NCBI RefSeq assembly: GCF_032271945.1
Contig: NZ_CP130319.1
Coordinates: 1,507,001-1,571,000 of the forward strand
Reading direction: 5' to 3'
DNA: 64,000 nucleotides
From: Paenibacillus sp. MBLB1832
GTDB lineage: Bacteria; Bacillota; Bacilli; Paenibacillales; NBRC-103111
Position numbers and translations under genes: made by a program. The notes beneath the pieces were generated by a model that did no database searches, was not told where the DNA came from, and saw only the letters and a list, made by a program, of their open reading frames with translations. Shown here one piece after another: positions 1-9,201 of the stretch. How positions within the stretch are numbered: the stretch's first letter is position 1; every line of letters begins with the position of its first letter.

Positions 1-786
1 TTGCAGTTTCCAGGCGTCGATCGGGATAAATCCGACCAATGGGAAGCGCTGCGTCACTGGCTGCTCACGATGTTTCCCGAGACGATGTTTCCATCATCGG
101 AATCGTTGGCAGAGGATGCAGAGGAAGAATCCGCCTTGCTGCGTCAGTATATTCAAGACAAAACGGCAGCTGACGATGGCGCCTTTGTCAATAAGCTGAA
201 AACGATGCTCCAAGAGGGTACGTTGGAAGCCCAGGTGAATGCTCTAGACCAACTGGCCTATATTGAACAGCCTGAGGTCAGTCAATTCGTGAAGGCATGG
301 CTGTGCGAGAGACCAAGACATCCGCATATTCAGTTCAAGGCGCTGCAAGCGCTGAAACAAATGGGGGAGCAGGGGATGATCGAATTTCCCAAAAACGGTA
401 AAATCGTGCTGGTGGAGATTGAGGAGACACCCCTCACCGCGGAAGATTTTCCATCCCGCATTCGTGATATGATTCGAAGAGTCGGGGACATTAGTGAAAT
501 AAGCCAGCCTGACTTTGTCTACTTCGCATCTCAGACCTGGCAAGAGTTCTTAGCCTACGCGTACGGGACGTCGATTTACACGGAGTTGCTTAGAACGGAA
601 GAAAGCGCGGTAGATGTGTGGGCTTCGGCGCTGCATGCAATTTTGCAGGAAAAATTATTTGGAACTGGCGAGCGTGAACAATTGCTAGAGACGTACGGGA
701 TAGTCGACGGCATGGCTTTGCAATGGAAGCGGGCGCATAACGTACTCAGCGCGTTTGTGAAGCAGTTTACACCTAATCCGACTTAG
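1..786 (+). CDS. Hypothetical protein, 3' part (HEAT-repeat-like)
   Basis: The reading frame is open from base 1, so the gene very probably starts upstream; the TTG at base 1 is not a reliable start. The 261 visible residues are acidic and mostly helical. Around residues 55-125 there is a repeat-like stretch (lengths of intermediate results such as LDQLAYIEQPEVSQFVKAWL and FKALQALKQMGEQG) that resembles a HEAT or other alpha-alpha repeat. No catalytic motif, signal peptide or membrane segment is visible. I do not recognise a function. It lies directly before tig and ends 112 bases upstream of it. The repeat assignment is by eye only. Confidence 0.6.
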   Translation: MQFPGVDRDKSDQWEALRHWLLTMFPETMFPSSESLAEDAEEESALLRQYIQDKTAADDGAFVNKLKTMLQEGTLEAQVNALDQLAYIEQPEVSQFVKAWLCERPRHPHIQFKALQALKQMGEQGMIEFPKNGKIVLVEIEETPLTAEDFPSRIRDMIRRVGDISEISQPDFVYFASQTWQEFLAYAYGTSIYTELLRTEESAVDVWASALHAILQEKLFGTGEREQLLETYGIVDGMALQWKRAHNVLSAFVKQFTPNPT

Positions 787-800
787 GCAGATAACGTGCC

Positions 801-828
801 TTGAAATGAAAATGTTATATGGTATAAT
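801..828 (+). promoter_or_regulatory. SigA-type promoter of tig
   Basis: TTGAAA (801-806), 16-base spacer, perfect TATAAT (823-828), about 70 bases upstream of the tig start. Confidence 0.7.
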
Positions 829-897
829 AGAATGGTTATAATGAGCTTAACGTGAAAACTATTAGTCAAGGTACATTTTTGGAGGGGAAGGCATAAA

Positions 898-2199
898 ATG
901 AAAGCAAGTTGGGAAAAAATAGAGAAGAACGTTGGCGTTCTTGAAGTAGAAGTTGGCGCAGAGCGCGTAGCAGATGCTTTGGATAAAGCATTCAAAAAAG
1001 TATCAGCGAAAGTGAATGTTCCAGGATTCCGTAAAGGGAAAGTGCCTCGTTCAATCTTTGAAGCTAAATTCGGTGTTGAAAGTTTGTACCAAGACGCAAT
1101 TGATATCATTTTGCCAGAAGTTTATGTACAAGCGATTGAAGAGGTTAAAATCGAGCCTGTTGATCGTCCTGAAGTAGACGTTGAGCAATTTGGTAAAGGT
1201 CAAGTCATGAAGTTCAAAGCGAAAGTAACGGTTAAGCCTGAAGTAACGCTTGGCGATTACAAAGGTATCGAAGTTGACGCTGTAAACGCTGAAGTTTCAG
1301 AAGATGAATTGAACGCTGAGCTTTCTCGTTTGCAACAACGTCACGCTGAACTAGTTGTACTTGAAGAAGGACAAGCTGCTAACGGTGACGTAGTCGTAAT
1401 TGATTTCGAAGGTTTCGTTGACGGTGTAGCTTTCGAAGGCGGTAAAGCAGAGAAATACTCCCTTGAGCTTGGCTCCAACTCCTTCATTCCAGGCTTTGAA
1501 GATCAACTCGTAGGTCTTGGCAAAGGCGAAGAGAAAGACATTAACGTGACTTTCCCTGAGAACTACCAATCCGAAGATTTGAAAGGCAAAGCAGCTGTGT
1601 TTAAAGTGAAAATTCACGATATCAAACGCAAAAACTTGCCAGAGCTTGACGATGAGTTCGCGAAAGACGTAAGTGAGTACGATACACTTGTTGAGTACAA
1701 AGCTGAACTTCAAAACCGTATGCAAGACCGTAAGAAAAAGGATGCTGAAGCTGCACTTGAAACAGCTGTTGTTGAGAAAGCTGCTGCAAACGCAGAAGTA
1801 GAGATCCCAGGTGCGATGGTTGAAGCTGAGCTTGATATCATGGTAAAAGAATTCGAAAGACGTCTCCGCTCCCAAGGCATGACGCTTGAGATCTACTACC
1901 AATTCTCAGGTCAAAATGAGAGCGCATTGAAAGAGCAAATGAAAGAAGATGCTGAGAAGCGTGTTCGTAACAACCTTGTTCTTGAAGCGATCTCTGTTGC
2001 AGAAAATATCACAGTTTCCGATGAAGAAGTTGACGCGGAACTTGAGAAGTATGCACCGTCCTACCAAAAGTCAGCTGCTGAGCTTCGCACACTGTTTGCT
2101 TCAAACGGTAGCCTTGAAGGTCTTAGCAACGATTTAGTTATCAGAAAAACGGTGGATTTCTTGCTTCAAAATAGCAAGCATGTTTCCGCAGCCGTATAA
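898..2199 (+). CDS. tig: Trigger factor, ribosome-associated chaperone
   Basis: Trigger factor binds the ribosome at the exit tunnel and shields nascent chains in the cytoplasm; the family also has peptidyl-prolyl isomerase activity. The 433 residues match the usual length. The N-terminal ribosome-docking motif GFRKGKVPR is at residues 43-51, an FKBP-type isomerase domain follows at about 150-245 (GDVVVIDFEGFVDG, FPENYQSEDLKGK), and the C-terminal helical chaperone arms fill the rest. The ATG at 898 has a strong GGAGGGG ribosome binding site. The gene has its own promoter and a terminator directly after it, so it is probably monocistronic, although clpP and clpX follow in the same direction. 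Confidence 0.97.
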   Translation: MKASWEKIEKNVGVLEVEVGAERVADALDKAFKKVSAKVNVPGFRKGKVPRSIFEAKFGVESLYQDAIDIILPEVYVQAIEEVKIEPVDRPEVDVEQFGKGQVMKFKAKVTVKPEVTLGDYKGIEVDAVNAEVSEDELNAELSRLQQRHAELVVLEEGQAANGDVVVIDFEGFVDGVAFEGGKAEKYSLELGSNSFIPGFEDQLVGLGKGEEKDINVTFPENYQSEDLKGKAAVFKVKIHDIKRKNLPELDDEFAKDVSEYDTLVEYKAELQNRMQDRKKKDAEAALETAVVEKAAANAEVEIPGAMVEAELDIMVKEFERRLRSQGMTLEIYYQFSGQNESALKEQMKEDAEKRVRNNLVLEAISVAENITVSDEEVDAELEKYAPSYQKSAAELRTLFASNGSLEGLSNDLVIRKTVDFLLQNSKHVSAAV

Positions 2200-2210
2200 A
2201 TAAGGTAAGT

Positions 2211-2244
2211 AAAGGCACGTACGTAAGCAACGTGCCTTTCTTTT
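2211..2244 (+). terminator. Rho-independent terminator of tig
   Basis: A 10-bp perfect stem (2211-2220 with 2230-2239, AAAGGCACGT and its complement), 9-base loop, then a CTTTT tract. Confidence 0.85.
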
Positions 2245-2311
2245 ACCCTAATTTACGACTAAAATCTATCGTACATATGTATTACCCGCCTACATAGCTG
2301 ATTTCAGAAAA

Positions 2312-2340
2312 ATGACATTGTTATTCAATCGTGGTAAACT
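2312..2340 (+). promoter_or_regulatory. Promoter of clpP-clpX
   Basis: ATGACA (2312-2317), 17-base spacer, TAAACT (2335-2340) with an extended TGG just before the -10. No CtsR-type GGTCAAA direct repeat is visible here, unlike many Bacillota clpP promoters. Confidence 0.5.
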
Positions 2341-2395
2341 GTAAATGAATCTCAATTTAGAGAACATGGCTATTGCCGCAAAAGGAGTTGGTACA

Positions 2396-2986
2396 ATGAG
2401 TCTTATTCCTATGGTTGTTGAACAAGAGGCTCGTGGAGAACGTTCCTACGATATCTACTCGCGTTTACTTAAGGACCGCATAATCTTTATCGGAACCGCT
2501 ATTGATGACGATGTGGCTAATTTGGTCATTGCCCAGCTACTCTTTTTATCCGCCCAGGACCCTGACAAAGATATTCACTTATATATCAACTCACCTGGTG
2601 GGTCCGTTACAGCTGGTATGGGTATCTTCGATACCATGCAGTTTATTAAGCCGGATGTTTCTACGATTTGTGTAGGAATGGCTGCAAGCATGGGTTCTTT
2701 GCTGTTGACAGCGGGAGCCAAAGGTAAGCGATACGCGCTGCCGAATGCTGAAGTTATGATTCACCAACCGCTCGGCGGTGTAAGGGGTCAAGCGACCGAT
2801 ATCAAAATCCATGCGGATTGGATTATCAAAACCAAGAACAAACTCAACCAGATCTACGTGGACCGAACGGGACAGCCGCTTGAAAAGATCGAAAGAGACA
2901 CCGACCGAGATAACTTTATGAGCGCTGAAGAAGCGAAGGCATACGGGTTAATCGACGAGGTTATCACTCGAAACGACTTGAAATAA
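2396..2986 (+). CDS. clpP: ATP-dependent Clp protease proteolytic subunit
   Basis: ClpP is the serine protease core of the ClpXP and ClpCP machines; heptameric rings degrade unfolded or tagged proteins fed in by the ATPase. The catalytic triad is Ser98 (in GMAASMGS), His123 (in VMIHQPLGG) and Asp172. I chose the ATG at 2396, which gives 196 residues starting [10 protein letters not shown], the usual Bacillota N-terminus, and has an AAAGGAG site 5-6 bases upstream; an in-frame ATG at 2345 would add 17 atypical residues. clpX follows after 12 bases, so the protease and its ATPase partner are probably cotranscribed. In B. subtilis clpP is elsewhere; the tig-clpP-clpX order here resembles Proteobacteria. 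Confidence 0.97.
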   Translation: MSLIPMVVEQEARGERSYDIYSRLLKDRIIFIGTAIDDDVANLVIAQLLFLSAQDPDKDIHLYINSPGGSVTAGMGIFDTMQFIKPDVSTICVGMAASMGSLLLTAGAKGKRYALPNAEVMIHQPLGGVRGQATDIKIHADWIIKTKNKLNQIYVDRTGQPLEKIERDTDRDNFMSAEEAKAYGLIDEVITRNDLK

Positions 2987-2998
2987 AGGAGTGATCCC

Positions 2999-4267
2999 AT
3001 GTTTAAATTTAACGATGAAAAAGGCCAACTCAAATGTTCCTTTTGTGGAAAATCCCAGGACCAAGTGCGCAAACTTGTTGCTGGCCCGGGAGTTTACATT
3101 TGTGATGAATGTATAGAGCTTTGTACGGAAATTGTGGAAGAAGAACTAGGGCATGAAGAAGAGCTAGATCTGAAAGATGTTCCAAAACCAAAGGAAATCC
3201 GCAACATTTTGGACCAATACGTCATTGGTCAAGAACAAGCGAAGAAATCCTTGGCTGTCGCCGTTTACAACCACTATAAGCGGATCAATTCCCAGAACAA
3301 GCTGGAAGACGTTGAACTTCAAAAAAGTAATATCGTTCTCCTTGGACCAACAGGTAGCGGTAAAACACTTCTTGCTCAGACGCTGGCGAAAATTTTGAAT
3401 GTGCCATTTGCAATTGCCGATGCGACATCCTTAACAGAAGCAGGTTATGTAGGTGAAGATGTGGAAAACATTCTTCTCAAACTGATCCAGGCTGCTGACT
3501 ATGATGTGGAAAAAGCAGAGCGCGGCATCATTTATATCGATGAGATTGATAAAGTTGCACGCAAATCCGAGAATCCATCCATTACACGCGATGTTTCAGG
3601 TGAAGGCGTTCAGCAAGCGCTTCTCAAAATTCTTGAAGGCACTGTAGCTTCCGTTCCTCCACAAGGTGGACGTAAGCATCCGCATCAAGAGTTCATTCAA
3701 ATTGATACAACGAACATTCTGTTTATTTGCGGCGGTGCCTTTGATGGACTAGAGCAAATTATCAAACGCAGAATTGGTAAGAAAGTGATTGGCTTCAGCA
3801 CAGACGGTGCGAAAGTTGACTTGAAACCAGGTGAATACCTATCGATGGTCCTTCCAGAGGATCTCTTGAGATTCGGATTAATTCCGGAGTTCGTAGGTCG
3901 TTTGCCAGTTATCTCGACCCTAGAGCCGCTTGATGAGGCAGCACTTGTACGTATTCTTTCCGAGCCTAAGAATGCGCTTGTGAAGCAATATCAGAAAATG
4001 CTTGAAATGGATAACGTTTCGCTTGAATTTGACGCAGAAGCCTTGGATGCGATTGCCAAAGAAGCGATTAAACGTAACACGGGAGCGCGCGGCTTGAGAG
4101 CGATCATCGAAAGCATTATGCTGGACGTGATGTTCGAAGTTCCTTCCAGAACAGACGTATCTTCCTGTGTCGTTACCAAAGAAACCGTGCAGAACAAGAT
4201 TACGCCTACATTGACAACGAAAGATGGCGCACAGCCGTCTGGCAAGAAGAAGGAAGAAAGCGCGTAA
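2999..4267 (+). CDS. clpX: ATP-dependent Clp protease ATP-binding subunit ClpX
   Basis: ClpX is the AAA+ unfoldase that recognises substrates and threads them into ClpP. At 422 residues it is full length. The N-terminal zinc-binding domain has Cys13, Cys16, Cys35 and Cys38. Walker A is GPTGSGKT at 116-123, Walker B is IIYIDEID, the pore loop GYVG lies between them, and the sensor-2 region RNTGARGLR is near the C-terminus. The start has an AAAGGAG site. It is the second gene of a clpP-clpX unit; transcription may continue into ispG because no terminator with a T-tract is seen at the 3' end. Confidence 0.98.
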   Translation: MFKFNDEKGQLKCSFCGKSQDQVRKLVAGPGVYICDECIELCTEIVEEELGHEEELDLKDVPKPKEIRNILDQYVIGQEQAKKSLAVAVYNHYKRINSQNKLEDVELQKSNIVLLGPTGSGKTLLAQTLAKILNVPFAIADATSLTEAGYVGEDVENILLKLIQAADYDVEKAERGIIYIDEIDKVARKSENPSITRDVSGEGVQQALLKILEGTVASVPPQGGRKHPHQEFIQIDTTNILFICGGAFDGLEQIIKRRIGKKVIGFSTDGAKVDLKPGEYLSMVLPEDLLRFGLIPEFVGRLPVISTLEPLDEAALVRILSEPKNALVKQYQKMLEMDNVSLEFDAEALDAIAKEAIKRNTGARGLRAIIESIMLDVMFEVPSRTDVSSCVVTKETVQNKITPTLTTKDGAQPSGKKKEESA

Positions 4268-4294
4268 GCGATATTTTCATAAAAGATCACGCAG

Positions 4295-4334
4295 CCTCCA
4301 ATCTGGTTCCCATTTCTGGGAACTAGAGCGGAGG
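4295..4334 (+). promoter_or_regulatory. Long hairpin pairing a Shine-Dalgarno sequence before ispG
   Basis: In the clpX-ispG gap an 11-bp stem (4302-4312 with 4317-4327, one G-U pair, loop TTTC) is extended, after a 2x2 internal loop, by CCTCC (4295-4299) pairing with GGAGG (4330-4334). GGAGG is the best ribosome binding site in the gap. No T-tract follows, so it is not a normal terminator. See findings. Confidence 0.5.
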
Positions 4335-4364
4335 ATGTTTGGTGTCATGGGGAGAGAAACCAAC

Positions 4365-5465
4365 ATGTTTCATAGAAAAGATACGAGGCCCGTTCGCGTA
4401 GGCGACTTAACGATCGGCGGCAGTAACGAAGTCATCATGCAAAGCATGTGTACGACGAAGACGGCCGATGTGAAAGCGACGGTAGCGGAAATTCTTCGTT
4501 TGGAAGAAGCAGGCTGCCAGATCGTGCGTGTGACCGTAAACAATAAAGAAGCTGCTGAAGCGATTAAGGAAATTAAGAAGCAGATTCATATCCCGCTTGT
4601 TTCAGATATCCATTTTGACCATCGTTTAGCGCTTGCTGCGATTGAAAATGGAATTGATAAGGTACGTATCAACCCAGGTAACATTGGGCGCCGTGAGAAA
4701 GTGGAAGCCGTAGTTAAAGCGTGTAAAGAGCGTGGCATCCCGATTCGAATTGGCGTGAACGCTGGCTCGCTAGAAAACCATTTGCTTGAAAAGTATGGCT
4801 ATCCAACACCAGAAGCCATGGTTGAAAGTGCCTTGTTCCATATTAATATTTTGGAAGAGCTGGATTTCCATGATATTATCGTGTCGCTCAAAGCTTCCGA
4901 TGTGCCGATGGCCATTGCCGCGTATTCGCAAGCAGCAAAAGCTTTCAATTATCCGCTTCATCTCGGGATTACAGAGGCAGGCACACTGTTCACTGGCGCA
5001 GTGAAGAGCGCAGCAGGGATCGGGACTTTGCTTAACATGGGTCTAGGGAATACGCTTCGTATTTCATTAAGTGCGGACCCCGTTGAAGAAATTAAAGTAG
5101 CAAGAGAATTGTTGAAGACATTCGGTCTTATCACGAATGCGGCAACGCTTGTGTCTTGTCCAACTTGCGGTCGACTCGATATTGATTTATTCTCAATCGC
5201 TAACGAAGTTGAGGATTATATCGCGAAAATCAAAGTGCCGATCAAAGTTTCCGTGCTAGGCTGCGCGGTTAACGGACCAGGTGAAGCGCGTGAAGCCGAT
5301 ATCGGCATCGCGGGTGCTCGCGGGGAAGGGATGCTTTTCCGATACGGAGAAATGATTCGTAAAGTGCCAGAAGCTGAGCTTTTGACAGAGCTGAAACGAG
5401 AAATTGATGTCATTGTGAAAGCTTATGAAGAAACAGGAGAAATTCCTGGTCGCAAGCATCATTAA
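4365..5465 (+). CDS. ispG: 4-hydroxy-3-methylbut-2-enyl diphosphate synthase (MEP pathway)
   Basis: IspG (GcpE) converts methylerythritol cyclodiphosphate to HMBPP in the non-mevalonate isoprenoid pathway, using a [4Fe-4S] cluster and flavodoxin or ferredoxin. The cluster ligands are visible as SCPTCGR and [16 protein letters not shown] in the C-terminal half; the N-terminal TIM barrel starts [14 protein letters not shown] prefer the ATG at 4365 (366 residues, N-terminus [19 protein letters not shown] site 10 bases upstream). In-frame ATGs at 4347 and 4335 are possible; 4347 would use the GGAGG at 4330. The compact bacterial form lacks the extra domain of plant enzymes. A terminator follows. 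Confidence 0.95.
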   Translation: MFHRKDTRPVRVGDLTIGGSNEVIMQSMCTTKTADVKATVAEILRLEEAGCQIVRVTVNNKEAAEAIKEIKKQIHIPLVSDIHFDHRLALAAIENGIDKVRINPGNIGRREKVEAVVKACKERGIPIRIGVNAGSLENHLLEKYGYPTPEAMVESALFHINILEELDFHDIIVSLKASDVPMAIAAYSQAAKAFNYPLHLGITEAGTLFTGAVKSAAGIGTLLNMGLGNTLRISLSADPVEEIKVARELLKTFGLITNAATLVSCPTCGRLDIDLFSIANEVEDYIAKIKVPIKVSVLGCAVNGPGEAREADIGIAGARGEGMLFRYGEMIRKVPEAELLTELKREIDVIVKAYEETGEIPGRKHH

Positions 5466-5491
5466 TTTTTATAACTATGATATATGCACAT

Positions 5492-5534
5492 AAAAAACCG
5501 TTACGAACCTTATGAGGTCTGTAGCGGTTTTTTC
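5492..5534 (+). terminator. Rho-independent terminator of ispG
   Basis: A 13-bp stem (5492-5504 with 5521-5533) of the form AAAAAACCGTTAC, 16-base loop, ending in TTTTTT. Confidence 0.85.
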
Positions 5535-5632
5535 GTTTGCGCATATTTGGCAGGGAAGCGAAGCATAATGAGTGAAACTGGAAAGTTCGCCAGATTTCAG
5601 GAAAGTCATTTTAGCATCAGGAGGAGATTGGC

Positions 5633-6439
5633 ATGAAGGCATTATTCATGAATAAAGCGTTGCGACAGGCGGCGATTACCCTGGTGATGGGAACGAGTTT
5701 AATCGTCAATGCTGCGAGTGCGGGAGCGAGTAACCCTAGTCTGGACGGTCAACAACCGATAAGTGCTTCAACGAAGAAGGTGGCAATTGTCATTGACGAT
5801 TTTGGCAATAACATGGAAGGGACGGCTGAGATGTTAAAACTTCCAATTCCTTTTACAGTGGCAGTGATGCCATTCTTGCCTTCCACCAAGCAGGATGCCC
5901 AATTGGCGCATGACAGAGGTCTGGAAGTGATTCTCCATCTGCCGATGGAGCCTGTAAGAGGGAAACGGAGTTGGCTGGGCCCAGGCGCGATTACAACCGA
6001 TTTATCCAACGAGGAAATACATAAACGAATCAGTGCCGCGATCGACGATGTTCCCTTTGCCATCGGGATTAACAATCATATGGGTTCCAAAGCGACGGCC
6101 GATGAGCGAGTGATGAAGATCTTGATTGACATTTGTAAGGAACGAAATCTCATCCTGCTAGATAGTCGTACGACGCCGAAATCCTTAATCGGCAAAATAG
6201 CGGATTCCCGCGGCGTCCCGCATGCAGAGAATCAGTTGTTTTTCGACGATCTCTATACGTATAGTCATATCAGTAAGCAAATGGAGAAGTTGAAGCGGCT
6301 CATTCATGATAAAGACGAAGTGATTGCCATCGGACATGTGGGCCCCCCAGGCAAGAAGACCGCTCAAGTGATTAAGGATGCGATTCCCTCCATTCAAAAG
6401 GAAGCAACGTTTGTCCCTATTTCTCAAATGGTCAAATAA
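5633..6439 (+). CDS. Divergent polysaccharide deacetylase family protein (YibQ-like), secreted
   Basis: The protein starts with a signal peptide (charged MKALFMNKALRQ, hydrophobic core, likely cleavage after ASA near residue 30). The rest matches the divergent polysaccharide deacetylase family: VAIVIDDFGNN at the start of the barrel, FTVAVMPFLPS, LEVILHLPMEP, and HMGSKATAD. Members look like NodB-fold deacetylases, but the substrate is unknown in most cases. At 268 residues the length is typical. The ATG at 5633 has a GGAGGAG site. A minus-strand amidase converges on it with a gap of only 3 bases, and both are exported cell-envelope proteins. Confidence 0.85.
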   Translation: MKALFMNKALRQAAITLVMGTSLIVNAASAGASNPSLDGQQPISASTKKVAIVIDDFGNNMEGTAEMLKLPIPFTVAVMPFLPSTKQDAQLAHDRGLEVILHLPMEPVRGKRSWLGPGAITTDLSNEEIHKRISAAIDDVPFAIGINNHMGSKATADERVMKILIDICKERNLILLDSRTTPKSLIGKIADSRGVPHAENQLFFDDLYTYSHISKQMEKLKRLIHDKDEVIAIGHVGPPGKKTAQVIKDAIPSIQKEATFVPISQMVK

Positions 6440-6442
6440 GGT

Positions 6443-7141
6443 TTACTTCGGATGGGTCATACCGAAATACTGATCAACAGCCTGTGTAATCGCCTTAGCC
6501 AATTTGGCTTGATGATGACTGTCATTCAATAGTTTGCGATCTGCTTTATTTGAAAGAAAGCCAAGCTCTACGATGACGGAAGGAACTTTGGTATATCGGA
6601 GGACGAAATATTTTTTGCCGAGTACAGGAATTTCTTCCGTCCCATACACTTTATTTAAGGCGTCTTGCAGAAGACTAGCTAGCAGGATGCTGTCTGATTG
6701 ATTTTGATAAATGACAAGCGGTCCGCGGGTGCGAGCATTTCTGGCCCAATTGATATGGAGGCTAAGCATTATACTTGGTTTAAGCGCGTTGGCGAGGCCT
6801 GTCCGTTGCGCAAGATCTTTACGATGTCTGCCGCCAAAAGACCAACGATTATCATCGCTCAGGGCATAGTCCTCCGTTCGGTCGATCATTACCCGATACC
6901 CTCGTTTGGTCAAAGCCTTATACGTCTTCTTGGCAATCGCAAGATTCATATCTTTTTCTTCATACTTGCCGACGATCGTACCGCTGTCGATACCACCATG
7001 CCCTACATCCAGCAGTACATCAGCATTCGGGAGTAAAGGGTCGCCCGCAAGAGTTGATGCCTGTGAGGTTGGTACACAAAGAATTAGCGATAGTACGATT
7101 AACAAGTAAATCTTCAAGCCCGCCACATCCTTTTGCGTCAA
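6443..7141 (-). CDS. N-acetylmuramoyl-L-alanine amidase (Amidase_3), secreted
   Basis: Zinc amidase that cleaves the bond between N-acetylmuramate and the first L-alanine of the peptidoglycan stem peptide. A signal peptide (KIYLLIVLSLILCVPTSQA) precedes a single Amidase_3 domain: DVLLDVGHGGIDSG (first zinc His), EEKDMNLAIA (Glu), SLHINWA (His) and VIVELGFLSN (catalytic Glu). There is no SLH, SPOR or LysM binding domain, so the 232-residue protein resembles the compact CwlD type, which makes muramic lactam in spore cortex; that identity is an inference. The start is a TTG at 7141 with a GGGGAG site only 3 bases away; a GTG six codons... five codons downstream is an alternative. Confidence 0.85.
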   Translation of the reverse strand: MTQKDVAGLKIYLLIVLSLILCVPTSQASTLAGDPLLPNADVLLDVGHGGIDSGTIVGKYEEKDMNLAIAKKTYKALTKRGYRVMIDRTEDYALSDDNRWSFGGRHRKDLAQRTGLANALKPSIMLSLHINWARNARTRGPLVIYQNQSDSILLASLLQDALNKVYGTEEIPVLGKKYFVLRYTKVPSVIVELGFLSNKADRKLLNDSHHQAKLAKAITQAVDQYFGMTHPK

Positions 7142-7206
7142 TATCTCCCCTTATCCTTCTTCCGTTAGGTGGCTCTCATACGTCATGCAAAAGTTTGCAT
7201 GGATTG

Positions 7207-7235
7207 GATTAACCTTCTTTTCCGCGGGAATAATG
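7207..7235 (+). promoter_or_regulatory. Possible forespore-type (SigF/SigG) promoter of lonB
   Basis: GGGAATAATG (7226-7235) fits the SigF -10 pattern GGNNANAHTR at every fixed position; GATTA lies 14 bases upstream (7207-7211), 4 of 5 matches to the -35 pattern GYWTA. In B. subtilis lonB is SigF-dependent, which supports the reading. Confidence 0.4.
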
Positions 7236-7342
7236 GAAGTTATAGCAATTAGGCATAATTCATAGGTGCAATTCAGTGACCGTGTATAAGCGGATGTTTT
7301 CGAAGCTAGTTTTCTACAGAAAACTTTAAGGAGGTTCAACAC

Positions 7343-9061
7343 ATGAGCTTAAGTATTGTTTTAATGGTAATTCAAGTGTTTTTTGCTGTCGTAATCGGGT
7401 TGTATTTCTGGAATTTATTACGTAATCAACAGACGAATAAATCTGCCGTTGATAGAGAATCCAGAAAGGAACTGGAGAAATTACGCAAACTGAGATCGAT
7501 CTCGTTGTCAAAGCCGTTATCTGAGAAAACAAGACCTTCCTCCATGCAGGATATTGTTGGTCAAATTGAAGGATTAAAGGCACTAAAAGCGGCACTTTGC
7601 GGTCCGAACCCGCAGCATGTGCTGATTTATGGCCCGCCAGGGGTTGGAAAAACGGCTGCTGCGCGCGTCATTTTAGAAGAAGCCAAGAAAAATCAAGATT
7701 CCCCTTTTCGACCTGACTCCAAATTCACCGAAATTGATGCGACAACCGCGCGATTTGATGAGCGTGGGATCGCTGATCCCTTGATCGGCTCTGTGCACGA
7801 TCCTATCTATCAAGGAGCAGGCGCGATGGGAGTCGCTGGCATTCCACAGCCCAAACCTGGTGCTGTAACGAAGGCGCATGGAGGTATCTTGTTCATTGAT
7901 GAGATTGGTGAATTGCACGCGACCCAAATGAACAAATTATTAAAGGTGTTAGAAGATCGCAAAGTATTCCTGGAGAGTGCGTACTATAGCTCAGAAGATA
8001 CGAATATACCAGGTTATATTCATGATATTTTTCAGAACGGCTTGCCTGCTGATTTCCGATTGGTCGGGGCGACAACAAGGACTCCTAGTGAAATTCCTCC
8101 AGCCATTCGCTCGCGTTGCCTAGAGATCTTCTTTAGACCGCTCCTTCCTGGTGAGGTTGGCGAAATCGCTAGAAAAGCGCTCGATAAAATTGGTTTCAAA
8201 AAGTGTGAAGACGCGGTACAAGTTGTGATGAAATATGCAACGAATGGTCGAGAAGCCGTCAACGTCATTCAGCTAGCGGCAGGAATTGCCCTAACCGATA
8301 AACGGGATGAGATCACGGCGGGGGATATTGAGTGGGTTGTGAACTCCTCGCAAATCCCGCCAAGACCCGAGAAGAAGGTACCTTCACAACCGCAAATCGG
8401 CTTTGTAAACGGTCTTGCTGTGTATGGACCTAATCAAGGAACATTATTAGAAATTGAAGTCACCGCGATTCCAATTGCGAGCCCAGGTACTGGCAAATTC
8501 AACATTACAGGTGTCGTGGATGAGGAAGAGATGGGTGGCAGCTCTCGGACCATTCGTCGGAAAAGTATGGCTCGTGGATCTGTGGAAAATGTACTTACCG
8601 TTCTGCGCAAGCTTGGTTTTCCTACTTCTGATTATGATTTGCATATCAATTTTCCTGGCGGTGTGCCGATCGACGGACCTTCCGCAGGCATTTCTATGGC
8701 AACGGCGATTGCCTCAGCCATACATAAGGTGCCTGTAGATAATAAGCTGGCCATGACGGGTGAAATGAGCATTCACGGCAAAGTGAAGCCTGTAGGCGGT
8801 GTCGTCGCCAAGGTTGAGGCGGCATTTCAGGCAGGAGCTACGCGTGTCATTATTCCAAAGGAAAATTGGCAAGCGCTCTTCACGGATTTGCCTGGCGTAG
8901 AAGTGATCGCGGCGGATACGATTGAAGAAGTGTTATCTGCAGCGTTAGGCATAGATCTGCTCGATAACGTGATCCCAATGCCGATTTCCCTGGAGAGAAC
9001 GATGCCATCTTCCACGTTGCCCATTTTACACGCAAATTCACAGCATACGATTGATTCTTAA
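7343..9061 (+). CDS. lonB: ATP-dependent protease LonB
   Basis: LonB is a membrane-anchored relative of Lon; in B. subtilis it is made in the forespore and helps control SigG and forespore proteolysis. A single N-terminal membrane segment (residues about 4-25) is followed by an AAA+ domain with Walker A GPPGVGKT at 97-104 and Walker B GILFIDEIGELH, then a Lon-type protease domain with the catalytic dyad Ser447 (DGPSAGIS) and Lys490 (VAKVEAA). The N-terminal substrate domain of LonA is absent, as expected. It is 572 residues long with a low-complexity end after the protease domain. The start has a perfect AAGGAGG site. lonA follows under its own promoter. Confidence 0.96.
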   Translation: MSLSIVLMVIQVFFAVVIGLYFWNLLRNQQTNKSAVDRESRKELEKLRKLRSISLSKPLSEKTRPSSMQDIVGQIEGLKALKAALCGPNPQHVLIYGPPGVGKTAAARVILEEAKKNQDSPFRPDSKFTEIDATTARFDERGIADPLIGSVHDPIYQGAGAMGVAGIPQPKPGAVTKAHGGILFIDEIGELHATQMNKLLKVLEDRKVFLESAYYSSEDTNIPGYIHDIFQNGLPADFRLVGATTRTPSEIPPAIRSRCLEIFFRPLLPGEVGEIARKALDKIGFKKCEDAVQVVMKYATNGREAVNVIQLAAGIALTDKRDEITAGDIEWVVNSSQIPPRPEKKVPSQPQIGFVNGLAVYGPNQGTLLEIEVTAIPIASPGTGKFNITGVVDEEEMGGSSRTIRRKSMARGSVENVLTVLRKLGFPTSDYDLHINFPGGVPIDGPSAGISMATAIASAIHKVPVDNKLAMTGEMSIHGKVKPVGGVVAKVEAAFQAGATRVIIPKENWQALFTDLPGVEVIAADTIEEVLSAALGIDLLDNVIPMPISLERTMPSSTLPILHANSQHTIDS

Positions 9062-9069
9062 TTTGAAGG

Positions 9070-9100
9070 GCTTACGCATTATCTTACATAACGCGTAAGC
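9070..9100 (+). terminator. Hairpin after lonB, weak terminator
   Basis: 8-bp perfect stem GCTTACGC (9070-9077 with 9093-9100) with a 15-base loop, but followed by TCTAAATTGG and no clear T-tract. Confidence 0.35.
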
Positions 9101-9106
9101 TCTAAA

Positions 9107-9136
9107 TTGGTGTTTTGTTTGTAGTTTTGTTAAAAT
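9107..9136 (+). promoter_or_regulatory. Promoter of lonA
   Basis: TAAAAT (9131-9136) with an extended TGT directly upstream; a weak TTGGTG (9107-9112) sits 18 bases before it. Confidence 0.45.
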
Positions 9137-9201
9137 GTAAAGGCGACAAGGGAGAAAATCCCACTTATCCCACAAGGTAAGTATTATTGGAGGTGCAGAG
9201 G

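Noticed and set aside
1351-1902. 183-codon open frame on the minus strand opposite tig
   Set aside because: Full overlap with a well-supported gene, Phe/Cys-rich product typical of antisense shadow frames, no ribosome binding site or neighbour support.
2245-2395. CtsR operator before clpP
   Set aside because: No GGTCAAA-type tandem repeat is present in the gap.
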